Assembly (NCBI GenBank): GCA_026419785.1
Contig: JAODTK010005809.1
Coordinates: forward strand, 186,001 to 250,000
Direction: 5' to 3'
DNA length: 64,000 nucleotides
Origin: Sclerodactyla briareus
Taxonomy: Eukaryota > Echinodermata > Holothuroidea > Dendrochirotida > Sclerodactylidae
Under the pieces are notes generated by a model. That model ran no database searches, was not told the DNA's origin, and saw only the letters and a program-made list of their open reading frames with translations. Made by a program: the position numbers and the translations under genes. Each line of letters begins with the position of its first letter. The first letter of the stretch is position 1. Positions 12,229 through 24,699 of the stretch are shown one piece after another.

Positions 12229-12394
12229 ACCCTTGCCAATGAAAGCTGTATTTCGTGCCCTCTTCTGTTGGCTGTGGTGCTCTCGTGAAGAGCCACGATG
12301 TTGCCCAATGGAGGCTTTATTTCGTGTCATCTTCTGTTGGATTAGAATGTTTAGATGAAGAGCCACGATGTTGCCCAATGGAGGCTTTATTTCG
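12229..12394 (+). repeat. 68-bp minisatellite, array unit 1 (about 2.4 units)
   Basis: Units follow TTGCCCAATGGAGGCTTTAT, then TTCGTGTCATCTTCTGTTGG, then TTTAGATGAAGAGCCACGATG. The third unit breaks off at TTTATTTCGT and passes directly into block C (AATGGGCGCTG). Block E, present in units 2 and 3, is missing here. Confidence 0.8.
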
Positions 12395-13660
12395 TAATGG
12401 GCGCTGCCTGGAAAATATTTGCTTTCCTTCATACGCCTTCTGATTTATAACATAGGCTACTTATTTTTTTTTCACATGTTCCCGGCAAAACGCAGTATTA
12501 CTTTCAGCAAGAGTTTTTATTTTCGCATGTCTCCCTCAAAAACATGTTTACCTATTTGTTATGCCTATATTAAATATAGCCGAGATCTTCGAATTTCAAA
12601 ATTAGAAATACATTCCAAATAAATCATCCACAATGCACTCGTGCAAAAAATCACACTCTTCACATAGGCTGTCTCGACATAGCGGCGGAACTCGAAGGGT
12701 CGGTATTGGTTGAAGAAAATCAACGTTAATTAGGACAAGCGAACAGATATCTTTCAACATCTGGGTCAATGACAGAATGACCCGTATTTACCTAGCCCTG
12801 CTCAAGAAGAATACGGCTGTCATCGTGTAAACCTCTAATCAGACCAGCTGGCTATACTTGAAACTAGTTAACTGCCGACTCCTCTACTTGTTGCCTCCCC
12901 CCCCAAAATTAAAAAAAAACCGCCCCCCCCCCCCCCCTCCGATCCTGTGTGGTCAGGTCAAAGCTTATCTGAGGTTAACAGAGTGAGAAGCAGGGGGCAT
13001 TGGATTCAACGGTGCAATTTGGCAATATCCATTGGTTGACGCCAATGACTTGTATCTACTGCTACATCCCACTAATTTGCATAGCTTACGCAAAAATTTA
13101 AGGTTTGTCTTATGTGAACGAAACTTGCCGGATGAAGACTTCATTTGTCCCTGACAAAGTCAGGGTATTTTAATGTCACCGGAGGTCAAATTTGCTTATT
13201 TACTGTGATTTTTCAAACTTTGTCAGAATTGAATAACACTTCATTGGTGGATGGGGAGGTCATTTGTTCTTTCTCTACAAAAGTAGTAGAAGGAGGGAAG
13301 GGCAGGGAAAGGCAGTGAAGGAAAAGGATTATATTTGGAATTCCAAGTGTGCGACTATATAGAAATTTAAGTAAACCAACAATATCTAATAAGGGGTAAT
13401 ACAAGTTTTCCGGTTTGGGCCTTATTAGATATACCTGCCAGCTTGGCAAGGAATCACGACACAGTTTTGTGTCTTGTTGATATGAAGAAGGTTGGGAGAA
13501 TTCATACTGAGTCGGCCGGCATAGGCCCGCGTCGGGAAGTTCACTTTTAGCGTACCGCTCAGGTCCCGACAAATGGGGGGGAAAAACTTCCCAAGGGGGC
13601 AAGGCTTCTCCGACGGGGAGAGCTTCCCCCTGCCCACACCCCCCCCGCCCCTGTCGCCAC

Positions 13661-13990
13661 CTTGCCACTGAAAGTGTATTTCGTGCTCCTTTCTGTTGGC
13701 TGTGGTAACTCTCGTGAAGAGCCACGATGTGCCCAATTGGGCTTTAGTTCGTGTCATCTCTGTTTGCTATGGGGGGGGGGGGGGGGGGTGTTTGCTATGG
13801 GTTTTAGATGAGACCACGATGTTGCCCATGGAGGCTTTATTTCGTGTCATCTTCTTTTGGTAGGTGTTTATATGAAGAGCCACGATGTTGCCCAATGGAG
13901 GCTTTTATTTTGTGTCCTCTTCCTTGCTAGGGTGTTTAGATGAAGATCCACGATGTTGACCAATGAAGGCGTATTTCCGTGCTATCCGCT
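13661..13990 (+). repeat. 68-bp minisatellite, array unit 2 (about 4.5 units)
   Basis: Same unit as in array unit 1. The second repeat carries an inserted run of about 17 G at 13772-13788. The last repeat (TTGACCAATGAAGGCGTAT) passes into block E. Confidence 0.8.
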
Positions 13991-15984
13991 ATTGTGGGGT
14001 TTGTTATCCGTAGAAACTGCCGCCTATAGTGGGAGGTGGCTAAAGAGGATGACCTAACATAACAATAGATCGAATTCAGGGCCCTCTTACTTCTCGAAGT
14101 GAGGGGGGCATCATATCGAACCCCCCCCCCCCACACCACAACTTTTTTTTAATCTCGAAGACTTACCTACCTATCTCGTTTACACACGTAGTGGGGTGAA
14201 AAATGTTGAGAAAACAGGCCCGCCCCTCCTCGCAAAGACCACAGTGGCCTTTATTCGAAACCTGATTTTCAAAAATGTTCGCGCGCTTGCCCGCGCTACG
14301 CTCGCAAACGATCTCTTGTTTCTTTTGTGTCGTGCACAATGCATTTTGAAGGCATTTCTGGCGTATATGAAACTTCTCTGCAATTTTCCCACTCAGGACA
14401 TACGTGAGACTATCTAAAGATTTTTCTTCGAAAACAAGGTAGATTCACATTTCCAATAAAATGAAAATTGATTATACAGGAAAGCGGCGTTGGCATATCG
14501 AGGCCGGATGAAAAAAGGAGTCCAGACTGTCCAACACATCAGGGCGTTTAAACAAGTTTACAGATCCCCAAACCGAGGACAACCGCTTTGGTCAAATAAT
14601 AGGCACAATTCAGGCAGGCGAACCTGCAAAGTGATAATTCCCGAGTGCACCAGATTGCCGATTTCAATCTTGTCGAAAGCCCGTAAAAGGTTTGTCAATC
14701 TTGTCAATTTTGGAAGTTGTGGTTTCATTCCAATTGTCAAGGCCCAATATTACTAATTGTAATGGGCGCTGCCTGAAAATACTTTGCCCTTTCCTTATAC
14801 GCCCTTCTGATTTATAACTGGCTCTTATTTTTTTTTCACATGTTCCCTGCAAAACGCCCGTTTACTTTCAGCAAGAGTTATAATTTCGCATGTCTCCCTC
14901 AAAACATGTTTTTAACTATTTGTTATGCCTATATTAAATATAGCCGCCAATTCGAATTTCCAAAATTAGAAATCATTCCACATAAATTATCCACAATGGC
15001 ACCGTGCCAAATCACACTCTTCACTCCAAGCGTCTCGACATAGCGGCGGAATCGAAGGGTCGGTATTGGTTGAGAAAATCAAACGTTAATTAGACAAGCG
15101 AACCGATATCTTTACATCTGGGGTCAATGACAGAATGACCCGTAATTTATCTAGCCCTGCTCAAGAAGAACACGGTTGTCATCGTGGACACCTCTGATAA
15201 GACCACCTGCAAACCTGGCTATACTTGAAACTGCCGACTACTCTACTTTTTGCCCTCTCCAAACCCCCCCCCCCGACCTGTGTGGCGGTCAAAGCTCATC
15301 TGAGTAGTTAACCGAGTGAGAAGCAGGGGTCATTGGATTCTACGGGCAATTTGGCAATAGCCATTGGTTGACTCCTGTTGACTTTGTATCACTGCGACAT
15401 CCCACTATTTGCATAGGCTACGCAAAATTTAAAGTTGTCTATGGTGAACGAAACTTGCGGATGAGCTTCATTGTCCCTGACCAATTCAGGTTATTTTGAA
15501 ATCACCGGAGGTCAAATTTGCTTATTTTTGTGATTTTCAAACCTTTGTCAGAATGAATAACACTTCAGTTGGTGATGGGGAGGTCCATTTGTTTCTTTCT
15601 CTACAAAGTAGTTTGAAGGGAGGGAAGGGCATGGAAAGGCATTGAAGGAAAAGGTATATTACGGAATTCCGAGTGTGCGACTATATAGAAATTCAAGTAA
15701 ACCAACCAATATCTAATCAGGGGTAATACAAGTTTTCTGGTTTGGCCATTACTTAGATATAGCCCTCCAGATATGGCAAGGAGTCACTACACAGTTTTGT
15801 GTCTTGTTTGTTATCAAGAAGGTTGGAAAATTTATACTGTCGGGGCATAGGCCCTCGTCGGGGTGTGTCAATTTTAGTCTGTACCCACTCAGGCTCCCCG
15901 ACGAAATGGGAAAATTCACAAACGGTCCAGGCTTCTCCGACGGGGAGTGCCTTCCCCATGCCCCCACCCCCCGCGCCACCCTGC

Positions 15985-16440
15985 CAATGAAAGCTGTATT
16001 TCGGTGCCCTCTTCTGTTGGCTGGGTGCTCTCGTGAAGACCACGAGTTGCCCAGGAGCTGTTAATTTCGTGTCATCTTCTGTTGGCTAGGGTGTTTAGAT
16101 GAAGAGCCACTAGTTTGCCCCGATGGAAGCACTATTTCGTGTCATCTTCTGTTGAGCTAGGTGTTTAGATGAAGAGCCACGAGGTTGGCCCCCTGAGGCT
16201 TTATTTCGTCCATCTCTGTTGGCTTACGGGGGTTTAGATGAAGAGCCACGATGTTGCCCAATGTAGGGTTATTTCGTGTCATCCTCTGTTTGGGCTAGGG
16301 TGTTTAGATGAAAGATCCACGATGTTGCCCAATGGAGGCTTTATTTCGTGTCATCTTCTGTGGCTAGGGTTTAGATGAGAGAAACGATGTTGACCAATGA
16401 AGGCTTCATTTCGTTGCTATCCGCGATTGGTGTGGTTGTT
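15985..16440 (+). repeat. 68-bp minisatellite, array unit 3 (about 6.5 units)
   Basis: Seven successive GAAGAGCCACGATG/TTGCCC-type units of 65-71 bp can be aligned by eye. The terminal TTGACCAATGAAGG variant is shared with array unit 2. The unit length is not a multiple of three and frames are not kept, so it is not coding. Confidence 0.8.
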
Positions 16441-17744
16441 ATCCGTCGAAACTGCCCGCCTATATAAGTGGGATGGTGACTCTAAAGAGGATGACATTAA
16501 CCATAACAATAGACCGAAATTCAGGGCCTCTACTTTGCGAAGTGAGGGGACATCATATCAAATGCCCCCCCCACCCCCCAACTTTTGATCTTCGATTGAA
16601 GACAGGAATTACCGTACGTTTACACACGTATGGGTGGGATGAAAATATTGAGAAAAAAGCTCGCAAGACCAACACGTGGCCTTTATTCGAAACCTGATTT
16701 TCAAAAATGTTCGCGCGCTGCCGCGTCTACACTCGCCAAAGATCTCTTGTTTCTTTTGTGTCGTGAACAATGCATTTTGAAGGCATGTTCTGCGATATGA
16801 AGCTTCTATGCAAGTTTCCCACTCAGAAACCTAAGTGAGACTATTCTAAAAGAGTTTTCTTCGAAAACAAAGGTCGATTCACATTTCCAATAAAATGTCA
16901 CTTGATTATAACAGGAAGCGCGTCGTTGAGCATACGAGGCCGGATGAGGAGTCAGACTGTTCAAACACATCATGGGAGTTAAAGCAAGTTTACAGATCGA
17001 GGAACAACCGCTTGGGCAAATAATAGGCAGAATTCAGGCAGGCGCGAACTTTGCCAAAGTTGCCAGGCAGTCGTCACCAGTTGCCAATTTCTCTTGTCGA
17101 AAGCCCGATAAAAGCTTGTCAATCTTGTCAAGTTTGGACTTTGTGGTCCAGTCCAAATTGTAGAGGCCAATACGAACATAATTGTAATGGGCGCTGCCTG
17201 GAAAATATTTGCTTCCTTCATACGCCTTCTGATTTATAACATAGGCTACTTATTTTTCACATGTTCCCGGCAAAACGTCGTATCACTTTCAGCAAGAGTT
17301 TTATTTCGCATGTCTCCCTCAACAACATGTTTACCTATCGTGTTTATGCCATTTACATATAGCCAGATTTTCGAAATTTTCAAAATTGGAAATACATTCC
17401 AAATAAATTATCCACAATGAACCGTGGCAAAATCACACTCTTCACTCAAGCTGTCTCGACATAGCTGCGGAACTCGGAGGTCGGTCATTGGGTTCTAGAG
17501 TCCTCCAACTCGCGAAAATGTGACTTTGCCAGGGCGAAAACCTATTTTGCAACAGCACTCTCAGAACTAATACAAATGGTTGTTATTACTATTGAGCTAT
17601 ATTAATTACTACTCACATTTTTCGAGAGTTTGAACATATTTTTGCACTGATATAAGACACAACATATTAAGAAACAATGTAGGGGGCCGTATCAGGGCCG
17701 GAAATATACGACCCTTCCCGTCTCCCCGAACCCTCTCCTTTTTT

Positions 17745-18430
17745 TGTCTCGCCTGAATGCAATTCAGGAGGAGACTTAGTGGTCACTATTGCGTGTGTGT
17801 GTGTGGTGTGTGTGTGGTCCACAGTCCGGCACAGGATTATCTTTTTTTAAATCTTTTCGTTAAGGTGCAATTGTGACAAAATTCTCAGGGTAACATCGGG
17901 GTTGGGTGAACACGTCTCTTAGTTTAGGGCACAACGTCACTATTAAGTAAGGTAATTAGCCTATTTTATGTCAATTTATTGCTTAGGCTCGTTAGAGAGC
18001 GGATGAACCGTAGTGCTATGGTGACTTGGTTTGGCAATAATGCGGGATTAGGTAGATGAACTGATTAGATTTTCAGCGTAAAATATGGTGATTAAGTCGT
18101 CTAATTTGCAAATTTAGCGAAATTTCAAAAGTTTGCTACCCCGGATTTCACGAAACTTGGTGAATATGGTCTACCTTCAGTCCCCAAAACTTTTAGCCAA
18201 AAAATTCGGGGTCAATAGAGATCATTCGACGTACCTAATTTGCATAATTTATACGAATCTTCAAGTTGCTTGTTTTATGAACCTGGTGGTATGGTTCACC
18301 TAGTTCCAAATTTTATCATGGATTCTGGGTCATTGGAGGTCCTTTAACGTGTCTAATTTGCATTATTTTGCGCAATTTTAAAGTTTGCCGGATTTTTGTA
18401 AAACTTGGTAAATTGCCTCAATCTGCATAA
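17745..18430 (+). repeat. Dispersed repeat with a hairpin, GT tract and ~120-135-bp tandem units
   Basis: It opens with CTCGCCTGAATGCAATTCAGG, which contains an imperfect inverted repeat (CCTGAAT/ATTCAGG). A (GT)n-rich stretch follows at about 17791-17818. From about 18095 units starting CTAATTTGCA recur at about 18100, 18236 and 18354, each with a CAATTTCAAAGT-like phrase and a GGTCAT/GGTCAATAG phrase. Similar CTAATTTGC phrases are found inside the Helitrons at 32.1-32.7 and 45.8-46.2 kb. Confidence 0.5.
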
Positions 18431-18853
18431 TTCGTCATTTTTAGTCCCATTTCCACTAGAATTTTTACTCCTTTAGTAACATTGTCAATATCAGTCCCGT
18501 CCGATTTGAAATTGGGCCCTGATTATAGGCCTGTTTCTGTTAAATGCTAATAACCGAACTCTTTTTAAGCGATACATGAATGCCTTGTATTTTTTGCATG
18601 GTGACTAATAGTAGGAAACACTGATCGCGCAACCAGGTGAGACACTGGGGGCGATTGCCTTGTTATCGATTGTCCAAGAAATATGCAGAAATTCCGTCCG
18701 TTTCGGCATCCTGTTAGTGTTTCTCTGTCAGTATTGTAGACAACGTGCACAAAAGCTATAAGATTCCGTGCAATTTTCAGTGCGATTTTGTAATTCCTGT
18801 TACCGAATTTTTACAAATAAGCTTCCTAGGCGTGGCATTTCTAGCCAGCTGCC

Positions 18854-19423
18854 GTGAAGGAATCGATATACGATGCACTCCTATTCGAACAATACATATC
18901 TTGCACTTCAATTTCACGAAAACACTCATGGCCCATAGTCCGACACGAGACAGCCAAAAAATTGTGGATCGTATCGAGATATTTCCTACATTGTAATGCG
19001 CTTATAGGAAGACTATGTATGTTAACAAAATCCAGGCAAGAATTGTGTAATTCTAAACGCAACATTTTTAACTCTAGGCCCATACCAGGAAACCGTGCGG
19101 AACCAGCATCTCTCGACTTTTGTGTGTTCTACCTTCACGGATTGCAACAAAATTCGAACAACTTTGTGATATTCAGTCAATTTCCGTCGAAAGAAACAGG
19201 TACGAGGCAAAACAGGATTTATAAACCTGGTTCTCTAGAATGGGCTTACGGGCATGACGGGTTCGCTGTCAGGGCCTGTCCCCTGGCCCCCCAACTGAGG
19301 GCATTCGGTGGTCCCATGGAAGGTAGGATTCAGACCAATAACCAAAAGAAGAGAACTGGTGGTCAGCACATTTTAGAGCAGGGATTTGCACCTAAAGCCA
19401 AACTTTCGAAGGAGCCCCTCTAA
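18854..19423 (+). CDS. Open frame of 189 codons, function unknown
   Basis: This is one of the longest frames in the window that lies outside recognised repeats. I recognise no domain, signal peptide or membrane segment. The middle is Asn/Arg-rich and the C-terminus is basic (QKKRTGGQ...KLSKEPL). No clear splice sites or poly(A) signal frame it. Overlapping open frames on the other strand show that the region is generally stop-poor. It may be chance. Confidence 0.2.
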   Translation: MKESIYDALLFEQYISCTSISRKHSWPIVRHETAKKLWIVSRYFLHCNALIGRLCMLTKSRQELCNSKRNIFNSRPIPGNRAEPASLDFCVFYLHGLQQNSNNFVIFSQFPSKETGTRQNRIYKPGSLEWAYGHDGFAVRACPLAPQLRAFGGPMEGRIQTNNQKKRTGGQHILEQGFAPKAKLSKEPL

Positions 19424-19439
19424 CAAGGCCTTATAATGT

Positions 19440-21055
19440 TAGCCCCTCTCCTAGTCATAAATGTTTTACGTCACTGCCGCCGACAGAATGAAACATAAAA
19501 TTATAAATCTAACTCATTTGACCGATTTAGTTTTACTTTTTTACTTTTTTGCAACATGAAATCACATGGCACTTCCTAATACCGCAGGGCAAAAGTACCT
19601 TCACCCAATCATTTTGAGTTACGCCCTAGTCTGGACAGAGTACTAGGCTAGATAGTTTGTTCACAATTTACTAATTGTAAATCCAAACTGCTTTGACCTC
19701 TGGCTCAAACTTACCAATTCGCGTAGCCCTTTAAAGTTTTTCTGAGATGAGAAATTTGGGCAGAAAATGAAAATATTTCAGGTAAAAATTTTGGACCGAA
19801 GAAAGCAAAAGTGGAGGAAATGCCCAAATGTCTGCTGACTGGCCTGAATTCTCAATCAAACGCCCGGAACTTGAAACATGCAAATTTCTGTCGTTCTATT
19901 TTCAAGATTTCAGCAAAACATTTTCTGACCAAAATTAGAAGGGTCCCGTACGCCTATGCCAGTTCATCAGCATTTCTTCCTTTCGAATAAATTATTCTAA
20001 AGTCGCCTATGATTGCATGAGGACCAAATTGCTCACTGATGTGTTCAAACCAAGCTTGCACTGGCATCACAATTGGCTTTGCGTAATAATCAAGGGCGCA
20101 ACTTTCTCCTGGCTGAAAGTTAAGGGTCCAAGGAGGTCTTGAGTGAAAATACATATGTACGGACCCCCCCCCCCCCCACATAGACTGCGCCCTTGGAAAC
20201 AGTCCTAGCAGACACATCGCATATCGTTAATTGGGAAAAATTTACACAAGTCGGGCATGAGAGAAATTTTCAATCCCAAGTTAGGTGACAATGTGACTAT
20301 GCCCAAGATGGTAATGTATATCACGGATGCGTCAGGAAACCATCATGGGGCAAATCAGTCATGATATCCGAGACTAGGTCGGGGGTTGCAGGAAAATTTG
20401 AGAGTGAAAATACGAACGAAAATACCCAAATTCGGAGAAATAATGGAAGAAATGTGAGCAATGTAAAATGGTGGCCGAATTTGCTAATTAAATATTCCAA
20501 AACACACAAAAATTCGCGCGCATCATACTGATTTAAGTCAGTGTTGTGCATATAAACTGCAATGAAATCCCCTAACATTCTTTGAGTCTGGGTAAGTTGT
20601 TTTGCCCCAATCTACGAACCAGTGAACGTGTACCGTGTGCCTAGTTATTTTATTATAGCGGGTATGCAGTGATTCACAGTGTGATAATCATAATTGAGCG
20701 TCGTTTAAAACTGATTCAATTTTTGTCTAACAAAACAATAATCAAGTTGAAAATCGTCTCAGTTCACTAATTCGAAGATTACCCATGTTCACTACAGAGT
20801 TCCCGAATTTTAAATCCGACAGCCAAAGTTGCCTAATTTTCAAGTGTTTCGCTCGCGATGGCGTTTCCCCCTTAGGCGTGTAAATTGCGACTGAATGCTT
20901 CGGATAATTTTGTTTACTCAGATAATTTCAGAAGCCTTGTGGGAAGACTGTCCCCCCCCCCCCCCCCCTCCCACCCATTCTCAGAGATGATCAATTCGGG
21001 CAAAAGTTCATGGAAAAAAGGCAAAGTCAGAAAATGCCTGAATTTTCAAAAATAA
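19440..21055. other. Anonymous sequence with scattered repeat ends
   Basis: The phrase AGAAGGGTCCCGTACGCCTAT near 19937-19957 resembles phrases at about 21085-21110 and, reversed, about 23420-23440. This suggests ends of one dispersed family. A poly-C run is at 20163-20177 and another at about 20952-20968. No gene is supported. Confidence 0.35.
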
Positions 21056-21059
21056 ATCA

Positions 21060-21450
21060 CCGCGGACTTCTTCTTACCCCCAATTGGAAGGGTTCCGTAC
21101 GCCTGTTGCTTTTCCCTTTTCCTTTCGATCCCACCAGGGACCGTTCGGTAAACCCCCGGATCCCACGCGACAAAGCCAGAGTAGAAAGGTAATAAAAAGA
21201 TACTATGTGTGATATGCGATAAATCATCTCAGTATGCACAATGATAACCTTTTTGTTTGTCTTTCACTCAAATCACACATGCATATGGGCGCTATCGAGC
21301 CTGGCAAGTACCGTTTCCGGCGATCTATATGTTGAAAAGCTTAAACATTTTCCAATTGGGCGCTCGCGCAAACCTAGGTGGCGCTCTTCTCAGATCGTAA
21401 ATTGCATTCGATGTGTCCCCCACGCCCACTTTTCAGAGCGGGATCACATA
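21060..21450 (+). repeat. Dispersed repeat, left arm of an inverted pair
   Basis: Shared phrases, in order, are CCGTACGCCT, CCCTTTTCCTTTCGATC, GACCGTTCGGTA, ATAAATCATCTCAGTATGCACA and GCATTCGATGTGTCCCCCAC. The same series occurs in reverse complement at about 23065-23460, with differences and indels. Confidence 0.65.
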
Positions 21451-22111
21451 CATATTCCCAGACATGTTTTCATTTTGTGTTTGGCATATTCTCACCAAGT
21501 GCATTGCTTATGCGGACGCCACAGGCGTCCGGCTAACACTTTGATGGGCACAGCAGCACCGCGTTATTTATGTTATTTTGCGTTATTTTCCCCTTGTTCG
21601 TCAGCCAGCCCCGCAGATGGACCTCCTTTCTGACCCAATTCACGAAACGTTAGAATACATCACACAGACCCTGCGCTGCGTGCTTTTCCTTGGCGTTCAC
21701 TGAGCAAATAAAGGATTATTATGAAAGGATTATTTAGGTCCTGCCTTTATAATGGGACTGTTTTCCTTAGGTGCCTTCGACCCGATTCCAAAGCGTCAAG
21801 GATCATCTACACAATTATGCGAGTATGAACTCTTTACATAATTTCGTTGCACAGTGTGTTTGTGTTCACACTCTCCAGCCTTTGACCCTTTACCTTCGTA
21901 TACTGAACCTGACCCCAAAACATAGGGAAGATCTACTTCACATACAACCTTCCTCAAGTAGGAGCCCTCTACCATTATTTCGTTGCACAGTCCTCATATT
22001 AAAATTGTTTTCGGACTTCGTCTCTGTTGACTTTGGTAACATTGGACGTGACCCCCAAAACCAGCTGGGATCATCTACTCCAAAAATGACGACCCCCTCG
22101 TACCAAGTACC

Positions 22112-22265
22112 ACTAACTGTCCCACACGCACACGACACACATACCCACATACACATAACTCATACATACATCACGCACCCGCACCCACACACATACACGC
22201 ACACACACCCAACACACCCACACACACACACACACACGCACACACCACACACACACGCATACATA
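22112..22265 (+). repeat. CA-rich microsatellite
   Basis: An impure (CA)n tract with CACACG, CATACA and CCCACA variants. It produces an artificial His/Thr-rich frame that should not be read as a gene. Confidence 0.85.
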
Positions 22266-23064
22266 AATTTTGCATGACTGCCTAATTCCTTCTGCCTCCA
22301 TCTGCCAGTAAGGACAAAAAATGTCTCTAGTAGAACGGACTGACAGACGGCTACTGCACGGGCGTACTGTTCCTTACGATTCAGCGATTAGAATTCGGGC
22401 ATAAACATGCAACATTCAGCCATTGCTGAATTGTAAGTCGAACACTAGAAAATAATTGCTTGCCAGTTGAGTGCCCGTTTCTTCTCTTCTCAAAGCCCAA
22501 AAGTTTACAATATTCGGAAGGCTTCGTGTGGAGAGAGCTTTCCAATAAATTGTAGATACATGAGCTGCGATAGAATTCCGGCCAAATTTCAGACTTGGAA
22601 TAAAACTGACTCCTCAGCCCACCCTTCCCTCAATAAGGAAGATTGCTGTGCCGTGCGCTTGTATTAATGACATGAGATGCCCTGCATAATCCCAGGATTA
22701 CAGCCATCCCGATAGCCCTAGATTTTTAGTGAAATGTCGGGACATTTGCATCAATGACCGACGCCAGTAAATAACACATACATAGACTGCAACGAAAAAA
22801 ACCTCAATCCGGAAAAACTCGGGACATTTGACCATGCGCGGTTTTTCTAGGGAAATAGTTTGGGGGGGCGAATAGTTTTGTAACTATATAAGCGGAGCGT
22901 CCACCATAGGTTGCGCGTGCGTACAAAATTTTTTTGAAAATCTCGGAACTGCCAGATCACCGGAAACGGCCTCTCTCCGCTTCCATTCTGGGTGTTGGAT
23001 AATCCTCCCATTTAGAGCAATTATCGGTTCTGGTTGTGACAAAAAGTTTTTAAAGTGTCGACAT

Positions 23065-23465
23065 TATTGAAGGGAATCAGGGGCTGTCGGAGTGTTTCGA
23101 CAAGTGTGGTGGGGGACACATCGAATGCAAATGACCAACTCAGCGGAGCGCCACCATTGGTTGGCGCGAGTGCAATAGAAATTTTCATATTCTATACCTC
23201 TTGTCGACGGACGGCACTTGCCAAGCTCACTACCCCACTACATGTGGATTTGAGTAAAAGACAAAAAAGTCGTCATTGTGCATACTAAGATGATTTACAG
23301 AGTATCACAAATGTTTTTTTTTTTTATTTTTTTTTTATTAACTTTTAACTCTGGCTTTGTTTGCGTTTGGATCCAGGGGTCTACCGAACGGTTCTTGGTG
23401 AGATCGAAGGGAAAAGGCAATAGGCGTACGGACCACTCAAAATTGGGAGAAGAAAATTTGTACCC
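23065..23465 (-). repeat. Dispersed repeat, right arm of an inverted pair
   Basis: On the minus strand it repeats the phrase order of 21060-21450: CCGTACGCCTATTGCC, CCCTTCGATCTCACC, AACCGTTCGGTAGACC, AATCATCTTAGTATGCACAATG and GCATTCGATGTGTCCCCCAC. An A/T-rich run at about 23311-23338 is inserted relative to the left arm. The arms are about 1.6 kb apart. Confidence 0.65.
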
Positions 23466-23499
23466 TAAGTTTACAAGGCGGTAATGGACATACCGGCGC

Positions 23500-24640
23500 G
23501 CGGAGCGCGCGAAAAAATGCAGTTTTCCGGGGCATTTATCGAAAAGACTGCGAAAAATTCAGGAAATTTTCCACATATTGCTCTTTTACTTCCATATTTT
23601 CCCAACGAATTTCCACCACGAATTTTTCATCTCGAAGATGGGGAGGGGGGGGGGGGCAGTAAAGTATGCATCAAGGCTTTCTGAATGAATCGGGTGAACG
23701 AAAGTGATCGAAGCATTACATCGCATATTTTAGTAGCCTACAACGCCTGGAAGAAAAACGCCATGCGCCGCGAAACACTTGAACAATGATGCACTTTTGC
23801 CTATTCGATTAAAAATTCGAGAATCGGTAGAAGCAGTGGGTAAACTTCAGTCCGCCCAAGTCGGGTCCAGAATCTCCAACTGGGGTCCGCAATCAGTGGA
23901 CTTTAGACGATTCCAACGCATTATTGTTTGGGTTAGACAAAAATGAATCAGTGGTTCCCCAACTTTCTTCTCCCCATTTCCCTCTTTGCCTTTCGGTGAA
24001 GCCGTTCTCCTTATGAAATTCATTATAGTGAGCGTGATAGATGGGGAGATGTGGGAAAGGGTTTCAACTTGCTATGTAAGTGCGCTGGTAAACTAGAAGA
24101 ATTCACAACTTGAAAACTCCTGCAAAATGATTACCTTTGTATACATTTTTCTCTCCCATGAAATCTTGAATGAAATTTCCCCCGGTTGGGAACCACTAGT
24201 TTAGTGAACAAAATCGGGCATGTTGCCTATTACTTTTTATCACGGTCCGGACAAAGTGGGGGGGGGGGACAACGATATGATTCCCTCCCCCACACTTTTG
24301 AAAGGGGGGGGGGGGGGACAGATCCCCCCCGTCCCCCACCTGTTGACGCCATGAAGGGAATCCATGATTGTGGGACTTGCTGTCTGGCCTGTGGTCAAGC
24401 CGAGGAGGAAGTTCCTTGAAGTCTTAGGGTTGCTTGGCTTATAAATAGTGTTTTTCTGTAGCATGAATTGATGTTGTCAGTTGTCATTCTGCTTACGATT
24501 CAATTTTTGGTTGAACGTATTTTACTTTAGATCAAATCGAGGAATTTTGGGGGGTGGGAGGTAATTTTGGGGGGCTTAAAGCCCCCTAGACCCCGTAAGA
24601 ACCGCGCTGCATTGACCAACTGTAGTTATGGCAATACTGC
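23500..24640. other. No recognised gene; G/C runs
   Basis: It contains ACCGGCGCGCGGAGCGCGCG (about 23490), G runs at about 23645-23656 and 24259-24268, and a G run with C runs at about 24305-24335. These runs generate Gly/Pro frames without coding meaning. Confidence 0.4.
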
Positions 24641-24694
24641 CAATAATAATAATAATAAATAATAATAATATAATAATAATAATAATAATAATAA
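24641..24694 (+). repeat. (AAT)n microsatellite
   Basis: About 54 bp of AAT units with two interruptions. Confidence 0.9.
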
Positions 24695-24699
24695 CGAAA

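Larger units (their letters stand above)
9443..17490 (+). repeat. Three-copy tandem array of a ~2.4-kb unit
   Basis: Five blocks recur in fixed order: D (GGGTCAATGACAGAATGACCC start), A (GAATAACACTTCAGTTGGTG start), B (68-bp minisatellite), E (GAAACTGCC...GAATTCAGGGCC, ...CTTGTCGAAAGCCCG) and C (TAATGGGCGCTGCCTG start). Unit 1 is about 9443-12712 and includes a LINE but lacks E. Unit 2 is about 12713-15071. Unit 3 is about 15072-17490. The periods of units 2 and 3 are about 2.36 and 2.42 kb. Copies differ by many one-base indels. No terminal inverted repeat or long conserved protein frame is visible, so it behaves like a satellite-type segmental array. Confidence 0.85.

Noticed and set aside
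11800-12432. 210-codon minus-strand frame, with a related 170-codon frame at 13213-13725
   Set aside because: It lies wholly inside blocks A and B of the 2.4-kb array, crosses a poly-C run and the 68-bp minisatellite, and is similar between copies only because the DNA is duplicated. Unit 3 breaks it.
17750-17790. Hairpin GCCTGAATGCAATTCAGG considered as another Helitron 5' end
   Set aside because: The TC is not preceded by A and no matching CTRR end was found downstream.
21771-22277. 168-codon frame rich in His and Thr
   Set aside because: Its C-terminal half is the CA-rich microsatellite; no domain upstream.
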